A DNA stretch of 64,000 nt from Isoptericola peretonis (GTDB lineage: Bacteria > Actinomycetota > Actinomycetes > Actinomycetales > Cellulomonadaceae): NCBI GenBank assembly GCA_023241745.1, contig JALQCY010000003.1, positions 186,001 through 250,000 on the forward strand, read 5' to 3'. Position 1 is the first letter of the stretch, and each line of letters starts with the position of its first letter. The position numbers and the translations under genes were made by a program. Shown piece by piece: positions 9,801 to 18,200 of the stretch. Below the pieces are notes generated by a model. That model worked only from the letters and a program-made list of their open reading frames with translations, was not told where the DNA came from and did not search any database.

Positions 9801-9882
9801 GGACCGCGACGGCCCCCAACGCGGCCGCCAGCCCGGCGACGGCTGCTACCCCGGATCGTGCTGCTGACCGTCGTGCCCTCAT
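6856..9882 (-). CDS. Secreted pectate lyase-like protein with four FN3 domains
   Basis: A 1008-residue exported protein. Its signal peptide ends PASA-GYDSLP. Residues about 36-390 form a right-handed beta-helix polysaccharide lyase: it opens with the pectate lyase signature AFPGAEGFGYASTGGRGG and contains IVIRNMRFRLG and NVIIDHSSFSWAGDE. Residues about 395-440 hold a calcium-binding DxDxDG-type stretch (DTDRDGMADAWE). An unassigned domain follows (about 480-635), then four fibronectin type III domains (about 640-1005) that usually act as spacers to carbohydrate binding or the cell surface. ATG 9882 is preferred over TTG 9909 because AGAGAGGT precedes it. It convergently faces the glycosidase gene, 17 nt apart. 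It would cut polygalacturonan outside the cell. Confidence 0.85.
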   Translation of the reverse strand: MRARRSAARSGVAAVAGLAAALGAVAVPAAPASAGYDSLPAFPGAEGFGYASTGGRGGEVYHVTSRELTGPGTFHDALTTAGDVPRTIVFEISGDVTIPQTVVRGKQKITIAGQTAPGDGVTIKGNTVRFVESSDIVIRNMRFRLGSGSTDDAMYLEDSQNVIIDHSSFSWAGDEVLSIKSKDYENPRSKNITVQWSIMSEGRLTHSMGGLVEMNTISMHHNLYAHNNDRNPKTKGVMDFVNNVVYNWGDFPYVAGGESGTKGYGNVVGNYFVAGVNSANPTAAVVRGNENYQVFLEDNRIDSDRDGVLNGKDTGSGMIEAARPAVQVDERFEYPPVHTQSPRRALDLTLDHAGASVKRDAVDARVVDEVRHQTGAIIGDESDVGGYPELDEGTPARDTDRDGMADAWERARGLDPTDPADRNGDDDGDRYTNLEEYLNELAAPGFPRGYPMEPVSWSGEPFEPPAPQAPEPAPVAPLDGDAIRSAVVTDSSSTGAANAALWSIQQNLQPGDYVAGDRMTGSKAYRFTQIPDELRGTEWVRSAVASRAATDDDLLSFYLPGDADVYVAHDTRISPRPAWLTDAYEATGGTVTDDHGGAWDVFKARFPAGSRVVTGANGGGTVLNYFVAVDPVPGESTPVADAPGEVRAESAGADGDAEVALSWAGSAGATAYLVARASSSEPAMRIVASTADTSFRDPDVEAGVPYRYQVTAVGPGGASGASAEARALATSGSPTAPAPGDLGVTAERSYSVDLGWPAVDGATAYGVYRAPADSGALELLDHVAGPGYTDDTAEPSSTYRYAVTTVSPGGESEPSSDVTAATSGPLDPVVAPGQARATDVSASAFTLGWEPVDGAETYQVYRRDAGGAFAPVGTTSEPRYEDDTISASVASYDYVVTAVNELGESERSEPVTVPLPAPAPPTDLRVGLQGATFTGLVWTSGGGATEYRVLRSEAGGEPHEVGVAKVHTTYDRALEPGTAYTYRVVAVNAAGASEPSAPVRARTLPGTP

Positions 9883-9924
9883 CGTCCGTACCTCTCTGTA
9901 CGTGCGCAATATTGTGGGAATGCG

Positions 9925-9936
9925 GTTTCCTGAAAC
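9925..9936. promoter_or_regulatory. 12-bp palindrome, candidate LacI operator of the pectate lyase gene
   Basis: GTTTCCTGAAAC is a perfect inverted repeat with a 2-nt centre, 43 nt upstream of the pectate lyase start and just after the lacI stop. An AT-rich CAATATTG (9907-9914) next to it could be the -10 element. The size and GAAAC/GTTTC arms resemble operators of LacI-family sugar regulators. The gene at 9992-10990 is the obvious candidate binder; no copy was found before the transporter genes. Confidence 0.4.
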
Positions 9937-9991
9937 TAGCGCGCGTGCCCGAGCACGTCAACAGGAACGACGGCGGCGAGGCCGGGGCGGT

Positions 9992-10990
9992 TCAGAGACC
10001 TGGGGTCGTCGACCCTCGCGGCACCAGCTCGCAGGGCATCGCCCGGACGCCCGGCTCGAGCCCGCGACCTGCGACCGCGGCGTGCAGCTGACGGGCGGCC
10101 TCGCGCCCCAGCGTCTCGAGCTTCATGTCGATGCTGGTGATGGTGGGGTCGGAGTTCCAGACCAACGGACCGAAGTCCTCGTACCCCACCACCGCGACGT
10201 CCTCGGGCACCCGCACGGACGCGCGCCGCAACTGGTCGATGACTCCGAGCGCGATGGCGTCGGAGTCGCACACCACGGCGTCGACGTCGTGGTCCGCGAG
10301 GATGCGCTGCATGGCCGAGCGCCCCCACAGCGCCGTCCGCGGACCGTCGGAGAGCTCGATGACGAGATCGATCCCCAGCTCCTTCGCACCCCGAGCGACA
10401 CCGGTCTTGCGGTCGGCGGCCACCCGATGATGCGGGCGGCCGCTGATGTGTGCGACGCGGGTGCGCCCGAGCGTGGCGAGATGCTCGACCTGGAGGCGGC
10501 CGCCGTGCGCGTCGTCCACGACCAGTGACGTGTCCTGCGGATCCCGGGACCGGCTGTGCACGTAGACGACAGGGACGGGGAGCGCTTCGCCGACCGGGTC
10601 GCGTTCCTCCGTGCGACCGCCCACCACGATCAGCCCGTCGACCCGACGGTCCAGCAGGGCGTTCAGCTGATGGCGCTCACGCAGGTGATCACCACGAGCG
10701 TTGCACAGGTGAACGAAAGACGAAAAGGAGCTCAGCCCGTCCTCGAGGCCGTCGAGGATGGGGAGCGAGAACCGTGACTCCAGGTCTGCGGCGAGCACAC
10801 CCACCGAAGTGACCGGCTGCCGGCCAGGGCCGCTGCTGGCGACGAACCCCAGCTCGCGTGCGCTGTCAAGGATCCGGCGTCGGGTGGCAGCGCTGATCCG
10901 TCCGCGCCCGTTGATGGCCTTCGACGCGGTCGACAACGACACGCCCGCGGCCTCGGCCACGTCCGCCAGCCTCGCACGGTGTCTGCGCAC
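9992..10990 (-). CDS. LacI family transcriptional regulator of the pectin locus
   Basis: A 332-residue LacI/GalR repressor. The N-terminal helix-turn-helix reads LADVAEAAGVSLSTASKAIN, followed by the hinge helix and a periplasmic-binding-like effector domain (from about residue 55). GTG at 10990 is chosen because it follows AAGGGAG at 7 nt and gives the usual distance from start to HTH; upstream extension would add an unstructured tail. It lies on the same strand as the pectate lyase, 109 nt upstream, and is probably the local sensor of the released oligosaccharide. Confidence 0.85.
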   Translation of the reverse strand: MRRHRARLADVAEAAGVSLSTASKAINGRGRISAATRRRILDSARELGFVASSGPGRQPVTSVGVLAADLESRFSLPILDGLEDGLSSFSSFVHLCNARGDHLRERHQLNALLDRRVDGLIVVGGRTEERDPVGEALPVPVVYVHSRSRDPQDTSLVVDDAHGGRLQVEHLATLGRTRVAHISGRPHHRVAADRKTGVARGAKELGIDLVIELSDGPRTALWGRSAMQRILADHDVDAVVCDSDAIALGVIDQLRRASVRVPEDVAVVGYEDFGPLVWNSDPTITSIDMKLETLGREAARQLHAAVAGRGLEPGVRAMPCELVPRGSTTPGL

Positions 10991-11169
10991 ACCAGTGCTC
11001 CCTTTCGTCCATGCGCCATTCGGAAGGTCTTCTCGCCGCGCTGTCGACCCGACCGTACTGCACACGACAGGACGCAGAGCGCTCGCGCCGACGAACCAGT
11101 GCCCGGGAACACCGGAAGGGGCTTGCGCGTTATGTCACAAGATTCGCCAGCACCACCTGAGGAGCACTC

Positions 11170-11589
11170 TTGCGACGCATTCCCCGAAAGGTCGAGGTCG
11201 AGCACGAGCCGGGAAAGTTCACCCGCTACCTCCGGCACGACAACGGCGAGGGCTTCGTCTCACCGCACGCCCGCGTCCACCCGGACGCGACCATCAGGCC
11301 CGGCGCCTACGTCGAGGCCGGTGCCCGCGTGGGCGCGCACGCCCGCGTCGGCCGGTTCAGCTGGGTGGACGTCGACGCCGTCGTCGGGCAGGGCGCCCGC
11401 GTGGAGGAGAACGTGCACGTCGGCGTCCGCGGCGTCGTCGGTGACGACGCCCGCGTCGGCTCCGGCACCCGCATCGGCACCGGCAGCCGCGTGCCCGCCG
11501 GCGTCGTCGTGCCGCCCGACGCGATCGTGCCCGACGGCGAGACCGCGCACTTCTCGCGGCGCCGCAAGGACTTCGGCACCGCGGCCTGA
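11170..11589 (+). CDS. Left-handed beta-helix (hexapeptide repeat) protein
   Basis: A 139-residue protein built almost entirely from hexapeptide repeats of the [V/I]-G-x-x-A-x type (for example AYVEAGARVGAHARVG, residues about 46-61). This is the left-handed beta-helix fold of acyl- and nucleotidyl-transferase tails. It lacks an obvious acyltransferase catalytic histidine loop and is shorter than the enzymes, so it may be a structural or carbonic-anhydrase-like trimer. It starts with TTG 11170 behind GAGGAG. No operon partner; divergent from lacI. Function unknown. Confidence 0.7.
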   Translation: MRRIPRKVEVEHEPGKFTRYLRHDNGEGFVSPHARVHPDATIRPGAYVEAGARVGAHARVGRFSWVDVDAVVGQGARVEENVHVGVRGVVGDDARVGSGTRIGTGSRVPAGVVVPPDAIVPDGETAHFSRRRKDFGTAA

Positions 11590-11705
11590 GCCTCCCGCAC
11601 CACCCGCCCGACGTGCCGCCCGGCAGGCCGTGCCCGGCGGCGGCGGGACGTTGCTATGGTGGCCGGTTCATCGACCCACCTGGAGGCGAGTGGAGGTGAA
11701 CTCCC

Positions 11706-11810
11706 GTGGCCAAGAACTCGAAGAAGCAGCCGTCGCTCACCCTCAAGGAGAAGCGCGCGCAGAAGCGCGAGAGAACTGCCGAGACCTCCGTCAAGGCACG
11801 TAAGCGGTAG
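11706..11810 (+). CDS. Short conserved basic actinobacterial protein (34 aa)
   Basis: A 34-codon gene starting with GTG after a strong GGAGGTG site. The peptide begins MAKNSKKQPSLTLKEKRAQK and ends in basic residues (ARKR). Very short Lys/Arg-rich proteins of this pattern (MAKxSK...LTLxEKRAxKR) recur in actinobacterial genomes as uncharacterised proteins. It is followed by an 18-bp perfect terminator-like hairpin, supporting independent expression. Its charge would suit RNA or ribosome binding, but that is a guess. Confidence 0.65.
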   Translation: MAKNSKKQPSLTLKEKRAQKRERTAETSVKARKR

Positions 11811-11820
11811 CCGTTCCGCG

Positions 11821-11859
11821 GACGAGGCCCGGCCGTCGCAGCGACGGCCGGGCCTCGTC
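11821..11859 (+). terminator. Strong hairpin terminator after the 34-aa gene
   Basis: An 18-bp perfect GC-rich stem (11821-11838 pairing with 11842-11859) with a 3-nt loop sits 10 nt after the stop of the small gene. No T-run follows, as is common in high-GC actinobacteria. Between convergent genes it may serve both strands. Confidence 0.75.
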
Positions 11860-11882
11860 GTGACACCGGTCGAGCACCGGCG

Positions 11883-12158
11883 TCAGGTCATCTTCTTCCC
11901 GCGCGCGCCCATCCCGGCGACGATCGAGACGCCGATCGCGGCCAGCACGATCTGGAAGAGCAACTCGATCCAGTCGATGCCGCCCGTGTCCTCGACGCCG
12001 ATGAGGCTGGCGATCCACGTACCCAGCAGGGCGGCGACGATGCCCACGAGGATCGTCACGAGGATCGAGATGTTCTGCTTTCCACGGACCAGCAGGCGCC
12101 CGAGGGCACCGATGATGGCGCCGATGATGATCGCGGTGATGATTCCGGTGACGGTCAC
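11883..12158 (-). CDS. GlsB/YeaQ/YmgE family stress-response membrane protein
   Basis: A 91-residue, strongly hydrophobic protein with three short membrane segments and glycine-rich turns (GIITAIIIGAIIGALGRLL at the start). This is the pattern of the transglycosylase-associated GlsB/YeaQ/YmgE family of general stress envelope proteins. It starts with GTG 12158 behind GGAGGGAG; no ATG is suitable. It ends in a basic tail (MGARGKKMT). Monocistronic. Its molecular activity is unknown for the family. Confidence 0.85.
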   Translation of the reverse strand: MTVTGIITAIIIGAIIGALGRLLVRGKQNISILVTILVGIVAALLGTWIASLIGVEDTGGIDWIELLFQIVLAAIGVSIVAGMGARGKKMT

Positions 12159-12240
12159 GGTGCTGCTCCCTCCACGAGGTGGGCGCGGGGTCGCGCCTGC
12201 CTCGAACGTACGGCGTGTCGTCCCTGCACGCGCGGGGACG

Positions 12241-12280
12241 CCGACGGCGCCGACCCTGTGACCAGGGTCGGCGCCGTCGG
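12241..12280 (-). terminator. Hairpin terminator of the giant surface protein gene
   Basis: An 18-bp perfect stem (12241-12258 with 12263-12280) and 4-nt loop begins 9 nt after the stop codon of the 9-kb gene. It is GC-rich without a T-run. Confidence 0.75.
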
Positions 12281-12288
12281 TGCGTCCG

Positions 12289-15200
12289 TCAGTGCTGCTG
12301 CCGGCGACGCACCCCGACGAGGACGACCCCTCCGGCGACCAGCAGGACGGCGAGGCCGACCCACAGGGCGATGTCGACACCCGTCGTCGGGAGCCAGCCG
12401 CCCCCGCCGGTGTCGCCGCCGGGCGGCGGCGGGAGCGCGTCGAACGTGTTCGTCACCGTGACCGATGCCGGCTCCGCCGTGACGCTCACCGCGCCCGGCT
12501 CGCCGCCGTCGACCGCCGAGACCGTCGACGACGCGGCCCCGCCGTCGTCCGTCTCCCTCACCACGCAGTCCGCCCCGATCGGGAGCCCGTCGTACGTGAC
12601 GGTGTCGCCCGCCGCGATCTCCCGCGCCGCGCCACCTGGCACCTCGATGGCCTCGCCCTGGAACGTGCACTCGAGCGTGACCTCGAACGGCCCGACGTCG
12701 TACGCGTCGCCCTCGAAGTCGGCCACCTTCTCCACCGCGACAGACCCCACGTCGAACGTGTTGGTCACCGTGATGACCGCCGGGTCGGCGTCCGCGCCCG
12801 GCACGACGACCTGGCCCGGATCGCCGCCGTCCACGGTCGTCGAGACGGTCGACGACGTCGCGCCCGCCGCGTCCGTCTCCGTCACGAGGCATTCCGCGCC
12901 GATCGGGAGCTGGTCGTAGACCGCCATCTGGTCCGCGGCGATCTCACGACTCGCACCGCCCGGGATATCGATGGGCGCGCCTTGGAACGTGCACTCGAGG
13001 TTGACCTCGAACGGTGCGCTCACGAACTCCGCGCCAGGGCCCTCCACGACCTTGTACACCGTCAGCTCGCCCAGGTCGTAGGTGTTGGTCACCGTGATCG
13101 TCGCCGGCTCGGCCTCCGCGCCAGGGACCACGACCTGCCCCGGCTCCCCGTCCTCGACGGTCGTGGAGACCGTCGAGGATGTGGCACCGGCGGCGTCGGT
13201 CTCGGTCACCACGCAGTCCGCACCCACGGGGAGGCCGGCGTACGTGGCCGGCTCGTCCGGAGTGATCGTCCGCGTGGCGCCGCCGATGGCCTCGGCGTCC
13301 ATGTCGATCGCCTCGCCCTCGAACGTGCACTCGGCGGTCACCTCGAACGGTCCGGTGCCGTACTGCGCACCGTCACCGTCCACCACCTTCTCCACCTGGA
13401 ACTCACCCAGGTCATAGGTGTTGATCACCGCGACCTCGATCGGGGTGAGCGGCCCGTCGACCGGCTCGATCGTGCCAGTGTCGGGCTCCACGGTGACCGA
13501 CGTGGCACCGCCGTTGTCCGACTCGATCATCGTGCACTCAGCATCGACCGGGAGCCCGACATACAGCGCCGGGAATCCTGGCCCGAACCGGCGGGTCTCG
13601 CCGCCGGGGATCGGGATGTCGCCCTCCTCCGAGGTGCAGGTGAGCGTCACCTGGTAGGGCAGCTCCGCGAGAGAGTCGATCGTGTACGGCGGTTCCGGCA
13701 TTTCAGGCGCGAATTCCGCGCCGTCGCCGTCCACGGTCTTGCGCACGAGCACCGGACTGGTGTCGAACGTGTTGGTGGCCGTGACGGTCACCGACATCGG
13801 GCCCTCGTCGTTCGCCGGCACTGTGACGTCCGTCGACGTGCCGTCAACGGGCGCGCCGTCGCCGACCGTCATCGTCGTCCCTGTGGCGCCGAAGGTGTCC
13901 GTCTCCGTGACTGTGCACTCGGCCCCGACGGGCAGGCCGCCGTAGACCGCCGGCACTCCGGGCATGAACTGACGAGTGGCGCCGCCCGGGATGTCGATAG
14001 GCGTGTCCGCATCGGGGAACGTGCACTCGAGGGTGACCTCGAACGGGCCCACGTTGTAGATCTCCGAGCCGAGGCCCGCGAGCTCCTTGTCCACCTGGAT
14101 GGTGCCGACGTCGTAGGTGTTGGTCACAGTGACCGCGACCGGGTCGTCGCCCTCAGCGGGCACCACGACCGAATCGGGGTCGACCGTGACCGTCGTGGCG
14201 CCGTAATCGTCGGTCTCGGTGATGTCGCACTCCGCTCCGACGGGCAGGCCGGAGTACGTGACCGTGCCGTCCGGCTCGACGCTGCGGGTCGCACCGCCGA
14301 TGGTGCCGGAGTCCATGTCGATCGACTCGCCCTCGAAGGTGCACTCGGCAGCGACCGTGAACGGCCCCGTGCCGAAGGCCGCACCGTCGCCGGTCACCTC
14401 CTTCGTCACCGTGAACTCGCCGAGGTCGTAGGTGTTCGTGACGCTCACCTCGACGTTCGTCGCGGTGCCGTCCTCACCCCCGACCACGACGTTCTCCGGG
14501 TCGATCGTCACGGTCGTCGCCTGGTTCTGGTCGCTCTCCGTGACCGCGCACTCGGCGCCGATCGGCAGGCCGTCGTAGTTGACGGTGCCGCCGTCGGTGA
14601 TCTCCCGCTCCGCGCCGCCCGGGATCGCGACGTCATCGCCGTTGAACGTGCAGGCCAGGGTCACCTCGTACGGGCCCTGCGCGTACTCGGCTCCGCCACC
14701 CGTCACCGCCTTGTCGACGGTGATGGCCCCGGCGTCGAACACGTTGGTCACGGTGACCTCGGCGGGGCTGCCGCCGACGACGGCCTCACCGGGCTCGCCG
14801 CCCTCCACCGCGGTGGAGACCGTGGTGGAGGTGGCGCCGCCGTCGTCCGACTCGGTGACGACACACTCGGATCCCACCGGCAGCCCGTCGAAGGTGACGG
14901 GGGTGCCCGGCGCGAGCTCGCGCGTCGCGCCGCCGGGGATCTCGACGTCCTCGCCCTCGTAGGTGCAGGCGATCGTGACCTCGAAGGGCCCCAGCGCGTC
15001 GTCGGGGAGCTCGGTGTTGTTGGTGAGGACCTTGTCCACCGCGACCGAGCCGAGGTCGAACGTGTTGGTGGCCGTCACATCCGTGGTCTCGCCCGCCACG
15101 ACCGTCACCGGGTTCGGCTCGATGGCGCTGCTCGTGGCACCGCCGTCGTCCGTCTCGGTGAACTCGCAGCTAGCCTCGGCCGGCAGGTTCTCGATCGTGG

Positions 15201-18200
15201 CCGCGTAGTCGTTGTCCGCGTCGAGAGTGATCGAGTCCTCGTAGACCGTGGCGTCGTCGTACGTGCAGACCACGTCGAAGACGAAAGGGCCGTCGCCGAA
15301 CTCGCCGGCGCCCTCGCCCGTGCGCTCCTTGAGGAGCTGGACGGCGCCCACGTCGTAGGTGTTGGTGACGCCCACCTGCGTGCCCACGTTGACCGGGCCG
15401 TCCGGCACGATCGTCACGTCGACCGCAGTGCCGTCCGTCTCGACCGGGTCCTCGCCCGGCTGGGTGACCGTCATCGACGTCGACGCCGCGCCCGCGGTCT
15501 CCGTCTCGGTGACCGTGCACTCGGCGTTCACCGGCAGACCGGTGAACTCGACGGGAGTCCCGTCGGCAGCCAGCTCCGTGACCATCGGGTTGTCCGCGTC
15601 GTAGCCCTCCGCGAACACCGCCTCGCCGAGGAACGTGCACTCCACGGTGGCCTCGAACGGCCCGTACTCGACAGGGTTGCCGTCGGCGTCGACCGCGTCC
15701 GACTCCACCGCCTTCGAGAGCTCCAGGCTCCCCAGGTCGTAGGCGTTGGTGATCGCGATCTGCGACGGCGGGTCGCCCTCGCTGCTGATCGTCACCGTGT
15801 CCGGCGTCACGGTGTAGTCCGTCTGTCCGGCGCTGTCGTCCTCGGTGAGCGTGCACTCCGCCCCGTACGGCAGGTTCGGCACCGTCACCGGTGTACCGGG
15901 TGTCACGGCGATGGTGATCGGGTCGAGCTCCGTCTCGACCCACGTCCCGACCGCCGAGGTGCACTCCACCACCACGTCGAACGAGTCCGGTGCGTACTCC
16001 TGGCCGTCGCCGGTGAGGAACTTGTTCACCGTGAGCGGGCCCGACGCCGTCGCGACGCCGACCTTGACGCCCTCGGTGGGCAGGATGTTGAAGTCGCCCG
16101 AGGCCGTCACCGTGACGCCTGATGCCGCGGCCGAGTTCCACGCGATCGACCGGTCGCCCGCCTCCGGGGACTCCGGCGGCGTCGTGCTGGTGCCCTCGAG
16201 GGTGAGGACGTCACCCGGCTCCATCATCGCGTCGTCGGCGTAGTTCACCACCAGCTTGATGGCGACGATCGACTGGAAGACCTCGTCGCTCTCGTCCCCG
16301 GTCAGCGGCACCCACCCCGCCTCCGGGTCGTCCTGCGGGCAGATCGGCGCGTTCATCGGGTCCTCGATGTCGTCCATGCAGTAGTCCTGCACGGTCGAGT
16401 AGAAGAACTGCGCCTCGGCGACCTCCGGAAGGTTCAGCACCTCGGGCGGAGGGTCGTTCGTGAGGATCGGCGCCCACTCCGACCCACGCTCGGCCGACGC
16501 GTACGAGCCGGTGTCGCCCGGGGTCGGGAGCCGGTCGTACAGCACCAGCTTGTTCATCGGCAGGTTGCCGACGTTGGTCACGTTGATCCGCCACGTCTCG
16601 TTGTGCCCCGGCGCGATGACGGGCGTGCACGGGTAGGCGTAGAAACCGTCGTCGTCCGCCGTGCACTCGACGCTCGGGTCCGGGGCCGCCGGGTCGACGA
16701 TGACGTCGAGCTCGTCGTCATCGGTCGCCTTGACCAGCTTCTCCTGTGCGAGCACGGCAGTGCCCACCGGGACCACGTCGGCGTCTGCCTGGCACTGGCC
16801 GGTCTCCTCGTCCAGCTGCGGGGAGCACTCGTCCCACGGCCGGTCGCCCGTGACGCCTGCCGTGTTCTCGACGAGCGTCTGAGGCGGCAGGGCGAAGCGG
16901 AACTGCACCATCACGGTGATGGTGTAGCTCTGGCCGACCTCGAGCACCGAGCCCTCGGGGAACGAGAACGCGAGGCTCTCGATGTTCCCCGACTGGTCCA
17001 CCGTCACGTCGGCCGCGTCCGTCGGCAGGTCCGGCGTGCTCGGGTCGGGGTCGGCCACGCCTCCCAGGCTGTAGCTGAAGGGATCGTCCGCCCCCTCCGC
17101 GAGCTCGAGCTGCGGACCCTCGTCGTCCTGCGGCATCACGTCGGTGACCACCGGGTCGGTGATCGGGCGGTCGCCTGTGTTCGTGAACGTGATGTTCATC
17201 GGGAACTCGGCGTCCGGCGCCTCCGTGCCTCCCGTCGGGACGCCATCGAAGTCCTTCTCGATCGTCACGCCGTTGGTGGCGTGCTGGTAGAGGATCGACG
17301 ACTCCGCCTCGTCGTCCCCGGTGACCGGGACGAGGTCGCCCGTCCCCGGGTCGACGACGAGGTCCGCGCCCGTCGTGGTGCCCTGCACGGAGTTGCTCGC
17401 CACGCCTTCCTCGGTCTCCCCCGGAGCCGTCGGGTTGGCCTCGAGATCCGGCAGTACCGGGCCACCGGAACGCATGTCGTCGCGCCGCAGGATCTGGATC
17501 CCCACCGTCTGCGTCGGTGTCGCCGGGTTCTCCCAGATGTCGCCGTCCGCGCGGGTGAACGTGAACCGCAGGCCCTGCACGTCCTCCGGATCCACCCCCT
17601 CGGGCAGCGCGAACGTGCTCGACTGCTCGCCCTCGACCCAGTCGCCGCCGTTGCGCGCCACAGGGTCCGGCGAATCCGGGTTGCCCGAGAACGTGCCGCC
17701 GGTGAACGCGTCCACCTGCACCTGGTCGATCGGTGCTGCGAGCTGCGTGGCCGGGTCGAAGCCGACGAAGTCGTACTGGTTCCAGAACTGCGGGTCGTCG
17801 TCGGTGAGCACCATCTCGACGCTGCGCGACGGCCCCAGCGGCTGTCCGGTGAGCGTCATGATGACCGGCGTCTCGCCGTCCTCGCCCGTGCCGTGGTTCG
17901 GCTCCACGACCGTGTCCGGGGTGAACTCCTTGCCCACCTCGAGCGCGATCGCCGCGTCCAGCAGTGGCATCTCGGCGTCGTCGTTGGCGACCCGGACGTC
18001 CGCGCCCGTGCCGCCCGGGTCGTCGATCGTGGCGGCGGACTCGTTTGGCACGGGGCTGTAGTCGGCGACCGTGATCCGGGTCTCCGGTGCGTAGCGGTCG
18101 AACTCTCGTAGCTGGAGTGTGAGGCCCATCGAACCGGCGGCGCCGGGCGCCACCAGTCCGTCGAACTCGACCTCCACGCCGACCACGTCGGCGAGGTCAG

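Noticed and set aside
12430..16050. Regular repeats that could be mistaken for a CRISPR or DNA satellite array
   Set aside because: Period is about 300 bp, follows codons and is diverged at the DNA level; it is the DUF5979 protein repeat.
12280..16122. A 1280-codon open frame on the plus strand
   Set aside because: It is antisense to the DUF5979 repeat region; the repeats' biased third positions leave an open frame on the other strand. Its translation is Arg/Asp/Val-rich and low in recognisable domains.
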